This document shows, in pieces, positions 1 through 8,461 of a DNA stretch of 64,000 bases; position 1 is the first letter of the stretch, and every line of letters starts with the position of its first letter. The notes under the pieces are model-generated. The model saw nothing but the letters and a program-made list of their open reading frames with translations. It searched no databases and had not been told where the DNA came from. The stretch comes from Synechococcus sp. CS-1330 (GTDB lineage Bacteria > Cyanobacteriota > Cyanobacteriia > PCC-6307 > Cyanobiaceae): assembly GCA_025128025.1 (NCBI GenBank), contig JAHLYR010000068.1, positions 62,001 through 126,000 of the forward strand, in the 5' to 3' direction. Made by a program: the position numbers and the translations under genes.

Positions 1-1069
1 GGATCTGGGCTGCGACGCCAGTGAAGGCCAGGATCACCACCATCAATATCAAGGCCCGGCTTATGCCTGAGAGGGCACTGCGACCGCCGGCTTGAATGTT
101 GACCACGGTGCCCATGGTGGCGCCGGCACCGGCGATGCCACCGAACAGGCCAGAAGCGATGTTGCCTAAACCCTGGCCGATCAGTTCCTTGTTGGAATCG
201 TGCTCGGTGCGGGTGATGCTGTCGGCCACCACGGCTGTCAGTAGGGCATCAATGCAGCCGAGCATGCCCAGCACGGCGGCATCGATCAGCATTTTGCTCG
301 CCTGGCTTAGCTCGAAATAGGGCATGCGCAGCTGGGGGAAGCCCGAGGCGATTTCGCCGATGCGGCGAATCTCCTCGCCACCAGCGCCACCGCTGAGCAG
401 GGTGAGAGAGAGCACCGTGCCTGCGATCAGGGCAATCAGCTGGGGTGGGGCGATTTTTTTGATCGCCGCCGGGGTGAACCAGAGAATGGCCAGGGTGATC
501 AGAGCCAGAACCACTTCCGGCTGGCGGGCGTTCTGAAGCAGCTGGGGCAGGGCGCTGAGGGTGCCCATCACACCGCCCTTGGGGATGGCCTGGCCGAGGA
601 AAGGGCCCAGCTGCAGGATGATCAAAATGAGCCCGATGCCGCTCATGAAGCCCGAGATCACCGTGTAGGGCATCTGGGTGACGTAACGCCCCAGCTTCAG
701 GAAGCCGAAGACGATCTGGAACACGCCGGCCAGCATCACTACGGTGAAGGCCATAGCCAGGCCGTTTTCCGGATCGGCAGCGGTCAAACTCGCGATGACG
801 GCGGTCATCACCACCGTCATCGGCCCTGTGGGCTCAGAAATCAGGGAAGGGGTGCCGCCGAACAGGGCGGCAAACAGGCCCACCAGCACGGCCCCCCAGA
901 GGCCGGCGGCGGCACCTGCACCCGAGGCCACTCCGAAGGCAAGGGCCATCGGCAGGGCGATCACCGCTGCCGTGACGCCGCCAAATAGATCGCCTTTGAT
1001 GTTGTTGGTGCTGATGTGGTTCAGCAGCCGCAGGGCCGGGCGCTGGGGCGGCGACGGAGCGGATGTCAT
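1..1069 (-). CDS. SulP-family anion transporter, C-terminus cut off
   Basis: Membrane anion permease of the SulP family, which includes sulfate carriers and the cyanobacterial bicarbonate transporter BicA. The reading frame starts at the ATG complementary to 1067-1069 and runs off the window, so only about 356 residues are seen. Family landmarks are the N-terminal NNIKGDLFGGVTAAVIALP segment, the region around EPTGPMTVV, and a long series of hydrophobic helices with FGGIAGAGATMGTVVN near the visible end. The expected cytoplasmic STAS domain would lie outside the window. Whether it moves bicarbonate or sulfate cannot be told from this part; BicA-like is plausible in a cyanobacterium. Confidence 0.9.
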   Translation of the reverse strand, partial: MTSAPSPPQRPALRLLNHISTNNIKGDLFGGVTAAVIALPMALAFGVASGAGAAAGLWGAVLVGLFAALFGGTPSLISEPTGPMTVVMTAVIASLTAADPENGLAMAFTVVMLAGVFQIVFGFLKLGRYVTQMPYTVISGFMSGIGLILIILQLGPFLGQAIPKGGVMGTLSALPQLLQNARQPEVVLALITLAILWFTPAAIKKIAPPQLIALIAGTVLSLTLLSGGAGGEEIRRIGEIASGFPQLRMPYFELSQASKMLIDAAVLGMLGCIDALLTAVVADSITRTEHDSNKELIGQGLGNIASGLFGGIAGAGATMGTVVNIQAGGRSALSGISRALILMVVILAFTGVAAQI

Positions 1070-1257
1070 TTATGTATGTATTGGTTGGCACAGAACCTTA
1101 GGTAGGGGCCAATGCCGGTTGGGTACTAGCTGCATGCTCTTGATATTGCTTGTGGCAATGCGGGTGAGAAGCGGCGCTGATCACAGCAGATAAACCACCT
1201 CTGCGCCCCAATAAGAGATAGGTCGATCCATGCTTTCTTGGCTATTCGGTGGTCTCG

Positions 1258-1416
1258 ATGACCGTGCTGATCCTGCTGGTGTTGGCCTGGTGCGGTTTGC
1301 GCACCTGGCTGATGCTGGCCCAGGTGCTGCGCCATTCCCCGGAGGCCCGGCTCGGGATGGCCTTTCAGCAGGAACTCAAGGATCGGGGCCTGATCGATGC
1401 CCCTGCTGACCACTAG
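1258..1416 (+). CDS. Small single-pass membrane protein, unknown
   Basis: A 52-residue reading frame in the divergent gap between the SulP transporter and the antiporter. It begins MTVLILLVLAWCGLRTW, a hydrophobic N-terminal segment, followed by a polar tail with arginine, glutamate and lysine. A GTG nine bases upstream is in frame and could also serve as start. Third positions are G/C-rich as in neighbouring genes. No family is recognised; support is the TM-plus-tail layout and its fit in an otherwise empty gap. Confidence 0.4.
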   Translation: MTVLILLVLAWCGLRTWLMLAQVLRHSPEARLGMAFQQELKDRGLIDAPADH

Positions 1417-1497
1417 AAAAATCTCGGGACTCCTTGGCTTTTCCACCCCAAACGCAATGTCACCGTCCCTATAAATCCACAACCTTGTTCATTGCCG

Positions 1498-2838
1498 ATG
1501 TTGCCGATCTCTCCGCTGTTACTGGAGTTCAGTTCTCACCAGCTTGAGGTGGCGGAAACCCTGATTCAGGTGGGCCGCTTTGTGGTGATCTTCCTAGCTG
1601 CAAGGGCCATCGCTGAAGTGATGGTGCGCTTGCAGTTGCCCACGATCCTCGGTGAGCTAGTGGCTGGGGTGCTGATTGGTGTTTCGGGACTGCATCTGAT
1701 CGTGCCGCCAGAAACCCAGGCCCAGCTCAGTGCCGGAGTCGCCGACCTGCTTGCCTCCTTGGCCCAGATCAGCCCCGACGCGGCACGAGAGGTTTACAGC
1801 GAAACCTTCCCGAACCTGCAGGCTGTATCCCAGCTAGGCCTGTTTGCTCTGCTTTTTCTTACTGGTCTGGAGAGCGAACTCGACGAACTGGTGGCCGTGG
1901 GCGTCCAGGCCACCACGGTGGCTGTGGCCGGCGTCGTGCTGCCCTTTGCCCTAGGCACTGCTGGCCTCTACTTCATCTTTCATGTGCCGTTAATTCCAGC
2001 TGTTTTTGCCGGGGCCGCCATGACGGCCACATCCATCGGTATCACCGCCAGTGTTTTCGGCGAGCTGAAATGGCTGAAGCGCCGCGAGGGCCAGATCGTC
2101 ATCGGTGCCGCCGTGCTCGACGACATCATCGGCATTGTGATCTTGGCGGTGGTGGTGGCGATTGTTGGTGGTGGCGCCTTCAGTCTGGGCCCGGTGCTGA
2201 AGCTGTGTCTGGCGGCGCTGGCGTTTGTGGCGGTGGCCTTGGTGTTGAGCCGTAAGGCGGCACCCGCCTTCGACTGGGTAGTGGATCAGCTCAAGGCCCC
2301 CGGCGATGTGGCCGTGGCAAGCTTTCTGGTGCTCACCGTTTGTTGCTTTGCCGCCCAGGCGATTGGGTTAGAGGCGGCCTTGGGTGCTTTCGCCGCTGGC
2401 TTGATTCTCAGCGCCTCAAAGCACACCCACGACATCGACGCGGCGGTGAAGCCCTTGGTGGCCCTGTTTGCCACCGTATTTTTTGTGCTGATCGGCACGG
2501 GCCTGGATCTCTCGGTGCTCAACCCTTTCGATCCCGCCAACAGAGAGGGCCTGATCGTGGCCGCTTTCCTGCTGGTGGTAGCCATGGCTGGCAAGGTGGC
2601 TGCCGGCTGGAGCTACTTCAGTAAGGAACCCACTAACCGCCTGGTGGTTGGGCTGGGAATGATGCCCCGCGGCGAGGTGGGCCTGATTTTCCTGGGGCTC
2701 GGCAGCCAGGCCGGCATTCTCACGCCGGCGCTGGAAGCCGCAATTTTGTTGATGGTGATCGGCACCACCTTCTTGGCCCCGATCCTGCTGCGGCTGGTGA
2801 TTCCGCCCACTTTGGAGGAGGCCCAGCCTGCCAGCTAG
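1498..2838 (+). CDS. Cation:proton antiporter, CPA2 (NapA/NhaS3-like)
   Basis: Integral membrane monovalent cation/proton antiporter of about 446 residues, in the usual size range for CPA2 proteins without a regulatory domain. The sequence shows the conserved early helix around LGELVAGVLIGVSGLHL and the paired aspartates of the ion-binding site in AAVLDDIIGIVILAVV (about residue 205). A third landmark is a late PRGEVGLIFLGLG motif typical of the family. A TTG six bases upstream is in frame, but the ATG at 1498 is preferred. No RCK or TrkA-N domain is attached. Expected role is Na+ or K+ and pH homeostasis in plasma or thylakoid membrane; the ion cannot be decided from sequence. Confidence 0.88.
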   Translation: MLPISPLLLEFSSHQLEVAETLIQVGRFVVIFLAARAIAEVMVRLQLPTILGELVAGVLIGVSGLHLIVPPETQAQLSAGVADLLASLAQISPDAAREVYSETFPNLQAVSQLGLFALLFLTGLESELDELVAVGVQATTVAVAGVVLPFALGTAGLYFIFHVPLIPAVFAGAAMTATSIGITASVFGELKWLKRREGQIVIGAAVLDDIIGIVILAVVVAIVGGGAFSLGPVLKLCLAALAFVAVALVLSRKAAPAFDWVVDQLKAPGDVAVASFLVLTVCCFAAQAIGLEAALGAFAAGLILSASKHTHDIDAAVKPLVALFATVFFVLIGTGLDLSVLNPFDPANREGLIVAAFLLVVAMAGKVAAGWSYFSKEPTNRLVVGLGMMPRGEVGLIFLGLGSQAGILTPALEAAILLMVIGTTFLAPILLRLVIPPTLEEAQPAS

Positions 2839-2844
2839 TCAAGC

Positions 2845-3003
2845 TCAGCCGTTGCTGGAGCGACCCGGTGCCCACTGGTGGATCAGCTGTTCGAGGCGCA
2901 CCAGCTGGTAGCGGGTCTGCTCGTTGGGCTGTTGGATATAGGCGCTGCGCAGGTGGTCCAGTTCGGCGTCAAGCGAGAGCAGCACGGGGTGGTTCTCGTT
3001 CAC
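2845..3003 (-). CDS. Small hypothetical protein (52 aa)
   Basis: Short reading frame just past the antiporter and convergent with it. The GTG complementary to 3001-3003 gives VNENHPVLLSLDAELDHLR at the N-terminus, and the middle half is a predicted amphipathic helix rich in leucine, arginine and glutamate. Extending the frame further upstream adds low-quality sequence, so the GTG is chosen. It looks like a soluble helical cyanobacterial protein; no family or function is recognised. Confidence 0.5.
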   Translation of the reverse strand: MNENHPVLLSLDAELDHLRSAYIQQPNEQTRYQLVRLEQLIHQWAPGRSSNG

Positions 3004-3064
3004 GAAGCAAATCCAGGGCTTACTCGCAAATCCTAAGCCTTTATTAAATTTCGGGGATGGCCGG

Positions 3065-3436
3065 TCAGGCTCCGATGGGCAATGGGCCGTCCCGGTCGGA
3101 GCGGAAGGTGAGAGGCATAGATGGCACATGCCGCTGAATTAACTCCAGCAGCAGCTTGAAAACCTCGCGGGTGTGGGGTGCGGTAGTGCCCATGGCTTCG
3201 CGGCTCAGCAGCACGAGCTCCAGCACCTTGCCATCTGCTTTTGATTGCACATCGGCAAACAGCTGCATGCGCTGGCTTTCACCGCCACCGCGGATCATGG
3301 CGCTGAGGTGGGCTGGGGTGCGGTGCTCGATCTCAGCTCTGAGCCCCTCTAGTACAGGTTGGAGGGCCCCCAGCATGGCGGCGGCCTCCAGCGGCACGCC
3401 GGGTTTGAGCACCACTAAAAACCGCGCCACAGCCAC
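3065..3436 (-). CDS. Conserved-looking hypothetical protein (123 aa)
   Basis: Soluble alpha/beta-looking protein starting MAVARFLVVLKPG, with no signal peptide or membrane segment. It lies 7 bases downstream of the DUF393 gene on the same strand and is probably cotranscribed with it. Composition and codon use match the surrounding genes, which argues that it is real. The family is not recognised and there is no catalytic motif that could be assigned. Confidence 0.65.
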   Translation of the reverse strand: MAVARFLVVLKPGVPLEAAAMLGALQPVLEGLRAEIEHRTPAHLSAMIRGGGESQRMQLFADVQSKADGKVLELVLLSREAMGTTAPHTREVFKLLLELIQRHVPSMPLTFRSDRDGPLPIGA

Positions 3437-3443
3437 TCCCTTA

Positions 3444-3872
3444 TCAATTCACGCTACCTGTTGCAGCCTGCCCAGCTGGTTGGTCTTGATCCAGAGGTAA
3501 CCCCCGCACGGCCAGGGCGAGGCGCCGGGCCAGCAGCAGCACTGGATAGAGCCGCCTCGCTCTCCCTGGTGTGGCGAGCAGCGGGCCGAGCAGCTGCAGC
3601 AGGGTGGCGCTGGGCTCCAGCCGGCTGCAGATCCACTGAATCGCCTCGGCTCCATGCAGCACCCGGCCCTCTGCCAACACCACGGCACCCCGGCTCAGAT
3701 CCCAGCCCTGCTGCCGCAGCTGCCGCCGCAGTTCGTGATCGCTGCGGCCATCGCGGATCGCCAAGTTCGGGATGCCACTGCGCAGTTCCGCCAGCTCAGC
3801 GAAATGGCGGCAGAAGGGACAGCCGCCGTCAAACACCAGTACCGGATGCTCAAGTGCCGGGAGGCCAATCAT
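3444..3872 (-). CDS. DUF393 (DCC1-like) thiol-disulfide oxidoreductase
   Basis: Small thioredoxin-like protein of 142 residues. The family signature DGGCPFC stands near residue 16 in the context VLVFDGGCPFCRHFAEL, giving a CxxC redox pair, and the rest follows the family pattern with a conserved LRQQGW and a hydrophobic C-terminal half. Such proteins are thought to act in thiol-disulfide exchange, although substrates are largely unknown. It is divergent from the FAD oxidoreductase beginning at 3931, so the two may share a regulatory region. Confidence 0.82.
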   Translation of the reverse strand: MIGLPALEHPVLVFDGGCPFCRHFAELAELRSGIPNLAIRDGRSDHELRRQLRQQGWDLSRGAVVLAEGRVLHGAEAIQWICSRLEPSATLLQLLGPLLATPGRARRLYPVLLLARRLALAVRGLPLDQDQPAGQAATGSVN

Positions 3873-3930
3873 CGGCTGCAGCCTTGGAGATCGCTGTCAT
3901 CCTGAAGGCCTAGCGGTCTATTTGTTGTGT

Positions 3931-5121
3931 ATGCCCAGTTCGGGCCCTGATTCCATCGCCGTGATCGGGGCCGGGGTATCGGGCTGCGCTTTCGTTGCCC
4001 AGCTGCGCCGCTTGGGTTACACCGGAACCCTCAGCCTTTGGGAGACAGGGCGAGGCCCGGGCGGACGGGCCAGCACCCGGCGCTCCCGCCAGGATCATGG
4101 CCTGCGCATCGATCACGGGGCGCCCCTGCTCAACATCACCGGCGCAATGGAGCCGCTGTTGTTGCAGCCCCTGCTGGCGGGAGGCTGGATTGAGCCGTGG
4201 CCTGGTTTGATCGCCCAGCTCCAGGGGGAGGCGACCCTGCGGCCAGGCCAGGCTGATGCCCTAGGGCTCGGCCAGCTCTACCGGGGTCGGGGTGGCATGG
4301 ATCATCTCTGCAAAGGACTGTTGTGCCTGGCTGGCGAAGCGTGGCAGCCCCACTACGGCACCCTGGTGCGCTACCTCGATTGCAAGGATGGCCTCTGGCA
4401 GTTGCTTGGTCGGGAGGGGGATTTGCTGGGGCAGGCCAATTGGCTTGTGCTGAGCAGCACCCTGCTGGCCCATCCGCGCAGCCGCCAGATCTTTGGCTGG
4501 CAGGAGGTGCCCCTCAAGCAGGCCGCAGAACGGCTCGGCGACCTCCGGCTGGAGCATGCCCTCACTGTGATCGCCGGCATCCGCACCGAGGCTCGTAGCA
4601 ATCTGCTGGTGCTGCTTGACGCAGCCGCGGCAGGATCTTGGACCACTCTTCCTTTCAGCTTGCTCCATTTCGATGCTGCTGCTCAGCAGCGCTGGGGGCT
4701 GCAGCGGATCACCGTCCAGCCCTTGGCTGACGGTCGCTGCGCCGTGGTGGCGCATTCCAGCCACTCCTTTGCCGCCGATCACCTTGATGTCTATGGCACC
4801 CATTCCGCCGTGGCCCGCATGCTTCAGCTGCCCCCCGATGAGGGCCGCGAAGATACGGTTATCTCCGCTCTCACCACCGCGCTTGAGCAGGTGATGGCCC
4901 CCTGGTTGCCTGGCCTTGATCTGGCTGCGGCTGATCGCCAGTTGATGCGCTGGGGTGCCGCTTTTCCCCTGGCGCCCGGACTGCCCTCCGAACTCAGTTG
5001 CTGCCCAAGTAGTCGGGTGGGGTTTTGCGGTGACTTCATCGCCGGGGTGGGATTTGGGCGGATTGAGGGTGCCCTGCGCAGCGGCGAACAGCTGGCCCAC
5101 GAGCTTTGTGCACTTGCCTAA
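3931..5121 (+). CDS. FAD-dependent amine oxidoreductase, renalase-like
   Basis: Flavoprotein of about 396 residues. It starts with a Rossmann dinucleotide-binding motif, IAVIGAGVSGCAF, close to the N-terminus, followed by the ETGRGPGGRASTRR segment seen in renalase-like and amine-oxidase-like FAD proteins. A C-terminal FAD segment, VGFCGDFIAGVGFGRIEGA, is also present. The start is set at the ATG at 3931 because the GxGxxG motif must lie near the N-terminus; the same frame stays open upstream but codes for low-complexity sequence. Family members oxidise amines or reduced nicotinamides; the substrate here is unknown. Confidence 0.83.
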   Translation: MPSSGPDSIAVIGAGVSGCAFVAQLRRLGYTGTLSLWETGRGPGGRASTRRSRQDHGLRIDHGAPLLNITGAMEPLLLQPLLAGGWIEPWPGLIAQLQGEATLRPGQADALGLGQLYRGRGGMDHLCKGLLCLAGEAWQPHYGTLVRYLDCKDGLWQLLGREGDLLGQANWLVLSSTLLAHPRSRQIFGWQEVPLKQAAERLGDLRLEHALTVIAGIRTEARSNLLVLLDAAAAGSWTTLPFSLLHFDAAAQQRWGLQRITVQPLADGRCAVVAHSSHSFAADHLDVYGTHSAVARMLQLPPDEGREDTVISALTTALEQVMAPWLPGLDLAAADRQLMRWGAAFPLAPGLPSELSCCPSSRVGFCGDFIAGVGFGRIEGALRSGEQLAHELCALA

Positions 5122-5275
5122 AGCTGCGTGCTGTCGATCATTGCGATAGGTGCAGCCTTGCTACAGATCGCCCAAACGGTGTTGATTGAGATTGCAGCCA
5201 TCGCTGCGGTGGGGCTATGAGTTGGGAGAGAAGACGTTTTTTAATGTCTTGCAGGCGATCACCTCCTGGAGTGCG

Positions 5276-5728
5276 ATGCGGCCCCTTTCACCACAAGCGG
5301 CACTCATCAATGTTGTTCACGGCCCGCCGCGCCGTTGCCCAAGCGTTCCCGTGGTTCCTGCCCAGCAACTCGAAGTAGTGAACCGGGCTGCCCGTTACTT
5401 CGCCCATCACTTTTCCGAGCAGATCGAGCTGGAGCTGGTGGCCGATTCGATCGGGGTGAGTGCTGAGTGGCTCGATCTCTGCTTTGACCACTGCCGCGGT
5501 AAGACACCGTTTCAGACGCTCCAGCACATTCGACTCAGCCGGCTCTTTGAGGGCATCGCAGCCCAACCGCAAACCACCCTTGAGCAGCAGGTGCACCGCT
5601 GTGGCCTGGCTTCGGTGATGGCCGCCAATCGGCTGTTTGAGGAGTTGTTCGGCATTGGTCTTGCACCCTTTCGTCGGGTGTGCCGGCGGGCCGAGGCTGA
5701 TCGCTTGCTGCGACAGCGGAGCTGCTGA
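5276..5728 (+). CDS. AraC-type HTH DNA-binding protein without sensor domain
   Basis: About 150 residues covering the double helix-turn-helix domain of the AraC/XylS family. The segments around VNRAARYFAHHFSEQIELE, a first HTH near LVADSIGVSAEWL, and a second around QQVHRCGLASVMAANRLFEELFG ending in APFRRVCRR fit the family. The usual N-terminal ligand-binding domain is missing, so this is a stand-alone DNA-binding domain or a truncated regulator. The frame is open further upstream to a TTG at 5186, but no domain is visible there, so the ATG at 5276 is preferred. The glycosyltransferase frame follows directly after its stop codon. Confidence 0.65.
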   Translation: MRPLSPQAALINVVHGPPRRCPSVPVVPAQQLEVVNRAARYFAHHFSEQIELELVADSIGVSAEWLDLCFDHCRGKTPFQTLQHIRLSRLFEGIAAQPQTTLEQQVHRCGLASVMAANRLFEELFGIGLAPFRRVCRRAEADRLLRQRSC

Positions 5729-5803
5729 ATCCTGGGACCTTCCGCCTCCATCTGGATCACGCTGGCCAGTGGCTGGGGGCTGATTTCTTGCCTTGGTCTG
5801 GCG

Positions 5804-6928
5804 GTGATGCTGGCCCTCTTGGAGCGCAGCTTCAGTGCGGCTCCAACTCTTCAGCCAGCTCCCTCAGGAAGCTCCCTTGCCCCTACTTCCTGCACCGTGG
5901 TGGTGCCGGCTTACAACGAAGCGGACAACATCAGCGACTGCGTGCGGGCAATCCTCGCCAGCGAGGCGCCATGTGAGCACTGGGCGCTGCTGGTGGTCGA
6001 CGACGACTCAAGCGACACCACTGCCGCCTTAGCTCTGGAGGCGGGCGCAGGCGATCCACGCTTTGGTCTGCTTTCGGCGGGTGCCCGTCCCCCGGCAGAG
6101 CGCTGGGTGGGTAAAAACTGGGCCTGTTTTCGAGCCAGCAGCGAGCTCGAAAGCGACTGGTTGATCTTCATCGATGCGGATGTGCGCGTCGCTCCGGGAG
6201 CGCTGCGGGCCGCCTTGACAGACGCCATGGCCCACGGGTCAGATTTGCTCACCCTGGCGCCGCGGCTCACCTGTGGCTGCCTGGCCGAGTGGCTTGTGCA
6301 GCCGATCATCGCCAGCTTGCTGGGCCTGGGTTTTCCCATTGAGCGCGCTAATGATCCCGCCGATCCCCTGGCCTTTGCGGCGGGTCCGTTTCTGCTGTTC
6401 CGCAGCCAGGCCTACAGAGCTATTGGTGGCCACGCTGCCGTGGCCGGCGAGGTGGTGGAGGATCTCGCCCTGGCTCAGGCGATCAAGGGCCAGGGATTCC
6501 GCCTGCGCTATCTGCTGGGGCTCGACTGGTTGACCCTGCGCATGTACCGAGACTTCGCTTCGCTCTGGGAAGGCTGGACCAAAAACTGGCTGCTGGGCCT
6601 CGATGGTGATGTGGCGAAGGCCTTGGCAGCGGGTGCGGTGGTGGTGCAGCTCTACGCCGTTCCCTGGTTGTTGCTGCCCCCAGCCCTTCTGTTGGCCTGG
6701 CGATCGCCCCTGCCCCTGTCCTGGTTGCCGGCCCTGGTGGCCCTGCTGGCCATCGCTCTGCAATTGACGCTCCGGCTCTGGAGTCGTCGCCATTTCGGCA
6801 CTCCCCTCAACTGGTGGTGGTTGGCGGGTCTGGGCGGGCTGGTGATTGGCGCCATGGCCCCGGTGTCGGTGTTCAAGACCCTCAGCGGCCGGGGCTGGAC
6901 CTGGCGGGGTCGCTCCTTGCACATGTAG
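5804..6928 (+). CDS. GT2 glycosyltransferase, HpnB/CruG-like
   Basis: Membrane-associated family 2 glycosyltransferase of 374 residues. It has the nucleotide-sugar fold start TVVVPAYNEADNI, the DDDSSD motif, WVGKNWA, and the metal-binding aspartates in FIDADVRV. EVVEDLALA and a RMYRDFASLWEGWTKN motif come next, then several C-terminal membrane helices. This layout is known from the hopene-associated HpnB family and from carotenoid glycosyltransferases of the CruG type. The first helix appears to extend upstream of the GTG at 5804, yet no ATG, GTG or TTG exists before the preceding stop, so the start is uncertain. Acceptor is unknown; a carotenoid or lipid is likely. Confidence 0.8.
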   Translation: MMLALLERSFSAAPTLQPAPSGSSLAPTSCTVVVPAYNEADNISDCVRAILASEAPCEHWALLVVDDDSSDTTAALALEAGAGDPRFGLLSAGARPPAERWVGKNWACFRASSELESDWLIFIDADVRVAPGALRAALTDAMAHGSDLLTLAPRLTCGCLAEWLVQPIIASLLGLGFPIERANDPADPLAFAAGPFLLFRSQAYRAIGGHAAVAGEVVEDLALAQAIKGQGFRLRYLLGLDWLTLRMYRDFASLWEGWTKNWLLGLDGDVAKALAAGAVVVQLYAVPWLLLPPALLLAWRSPLPLSWLPALVALLAIALQLTLRLWSRRHFGTPLNWWWLAGLGGLVIGAMAPVSVFKTLSGRGWTWRGRSLHM

Positions 6929-6977
6929 CAATAGCCCCATACGTTGAGTGCCCACCGCCAGCGGGGTTTCCCCAGGC

Positions 6978-7250
6978 ATGCCCAGCCCATTCAACGAATG
7001 GATGCCCGAAGTGGTGGTGTTTCACCCCACCCGCTTCGAGGAGGCGCAGTGGATCGTGCATCACCTGCGCGAGCGCAAGACCGTGCTGGTCCACGCCGGG
7101 GCGATGGAGCGCAGCGAGGCCCAGCGGTTGATCGATTTTGTGGCTGGTGGTGTCAGCGCTATCGACGGACAGGCCGAATGCCTCGACGAGCTCACCTTTG
7201 TTTTCGTCCCGGAGATGGTGGCCTTGCGGCGGGATCCCGCACCGCTGTGA
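6978..7250 (+). CDS. Short SepF-domain protein
   Basis: A 90-residue protein consisting almost entirely of the SepF (DUF552) core. PTRFEEAQWIVHHLRERKTV, followed by AQRLIDFVAGGVSAIDGQ and FVFVPEMV, matches the order of the core of the cell-division protein SepF, which bundles FtsZ filaments. It lacks the N-terminal amphipathic membrane-binding helix and linker of full SepF, so it is a short paralogue rather than the main division protein. An in-frame GTG at 6948 is an alternative start. Its neighbours are lipid or carotenoid enzymes, which gives no clue to its role. Confidence 0.75.
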   Translation: MPSPFNEWMPEVVVFHPTRFEEAQWIVHHLRERKTVLVHAGAMERSEAQRLIDFVAGGVSAIDGQAECLDELTFVFVPEMVALRRDPAPL

Positions 7251-7305
7251 CTCAGGCTGCAGCGCTCTGCCTTCTAGGCTCAAACCCATTCTGGGAGTGG
7301 GCTGA

Positions 7306-8157
7306 GTGCCCCGTCTACGTCGCTTTCTGTACTCCCTCGGGCCCGTCCTGACCATTGCAGCCCACCTTGGCTGCCTGCTGCTTTTTTGGACCGGTCTCAG
7401 CCTCGGTGCGGCCCTTTGGGCTTTGGGGCTCTACTTGGTGCGCATGCTGGCCACCACGGCCATCTATCACCGCCTGATCACCCACTCCAGCTACAAGGCG
7501 CCCCGTCCCGTTGCCTGGATCGGTGCCTTTGTGGGAGCTTCGGCAGGTCAGATGGGGCCTAGCTGGTGGAAGGCCCACCACCAAACCCATCACCGCCACG
7601 TCGACACTTGCGCCGACCCCCATACCCCCCTTGCTCCTTCAGCGGGATGGCGAGGCCTGTGGCGCTCCCAGGTTGGTTGGTTGTTGTCTTCGAGTTTTTT
7701 CCCCGCAACCCTGCCGGCCGATGTGGAGGCCGATCCCGTATTGCGCCTGATCGACAGGCTCCATTTTGTGCCTGTGCTGCTGCTGGCCGGCCTGTCTTGG
7801 CAGCTCGGCGGGCTGCCTTGGCTGGCGGCCTTTTGCCTAAGCACAACAGTGCTGTATCACGGCGTGGCCAGCGTTAATTCCCTGGCCCACCTGCAAGGCG
7901 ATCAGCCCTTTGCCACCGGAGATGCCAGCCGCAACAACCTGTTTGTGGCCGTGATCACCCTGGGCGAGGGCTGGCACAACCTCCACCACGCATTCCAAGC
8001 ATCGGTGCGTCAGGGCATCACCTTGCGGCAAGGGCGAGTGCGGTTGTTGCCAGATCCCACTTACCGCTTTATCCGTCTGCTGGAGCGTTTTGGCTGGGCC
8101 TGGGATCTAAGGATCCCCAGCAACCACGCCCTGCTTGCTCGCGGGGCTGATAGCTAA
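7306..8157 (+). CDS. Fatty acid desaturase (delta-9 type)
   Basis: Integral membrane desaturase of 283 residues with all three histidine boxes of the acyl-lipid/acyl-CoA delta-9 class: HRLITH near residue 53, HHQTHH near residue 95 and HNLHH near residue 225. They bind the di-iron centre. Hydrophobic helices lie between the boxes as expected. The start codon is GTG. The product would place a double bond in membrane fatty acids and help adapt membrane fluidity to temperature. It follows the SepF paralogue closely and could be read from the same transcript. A DesC-like assignment is reasonable but the exact regiospecificity is inferred. Confidence 0.87.
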   Translation: MPRLRRFLYSLGPVLTIAAHLGCLLLFWTGLSLGAALWALGLYLVRMLATTAIYHRLITHSSYKAPRPVAWIGAFVGASAGQMGPSWWKAHHQTHHRHVDTCADPHTPLAPSAGWRGLWRSQVGWLLSSSFFPATLPADVEADPVLRLIDRLHFVPVLLLAGLSWQLGGLPWLAAFCLSTTVLYHGVASVNSLAHLQGDQPFATGDASRNNLFVAVITLGEGWHNLHHAFQASVRQGITLRQGRVRLLPDPTYRFIRLLERFGWAWDLRIPSNHALLARGADS

Positions 8158-8375
8158 ATAGCGCAGGCCACGAGGCTCAACTGCAGCCAGCAACCTCCTG
8201 GTGCCAGCTTTTCGACAACCACATTCTGGAGTCGATCGTGGGCTACCAGCTGGGCGAAGGTCTCTGCGTCGTCTCTGGTGTTGAAGCGAGCCGCTTGCAC
8301 TTGCAGTGGCACGCTTTGTTCGCGCTCTACGGCAGCGCGTACGCGATAACGACCCGAAGTGATGGGATCAACCAT
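8154..8375 (-). CDS. Small hypothetical protein (73 aa)
   Basis: Reading frame convergent with the desaturase, overlapping its last bases. The protein starts MVDPITSGRYRVRAAVERE and ends with a hydrophobic stretch. The middle section (AARFNTRDDAETFAQLVAH) vaguely resembles SPOR-like or tryptophan-rich small domains, but no family can be named. The frame is open for about 90 bases upstream with plausible protein-like sequence and no other start codon, so the N-terminus is uncertain. Confidence 0.45.
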   Translation of the reverse strand: MVDPITSGRYRVRAAVEREQSVPLQVQAARFNTRDDAETFAQLVAHDRLQNVVVEKLAPGGCWLQLSLVACAI

Positions 8376-8461
8376 GGCCAGATTCTGGATCCAATTGCCG
8401 GAAATCGCGCCAGCCTTCAGAGTTTCAGAGGGATTGATGGCTAGGGCCTATCTGCGCCGGG

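Noticed and set aside
4261-5100. Long minus-strand open frame opposite the FAD oxidoreductase
   Set aside because: Antisense shadow of a high-GC gene; no motifs, while the plus strand has clear FAD-binding signatures.
6700-6707. GCGATCGC octamers (HIP1), also near 36665, 46037, 47443 and 47841
   Set aside because: Common cyanobacterial repeat with no local meaning; scattered and mostly inside genes.
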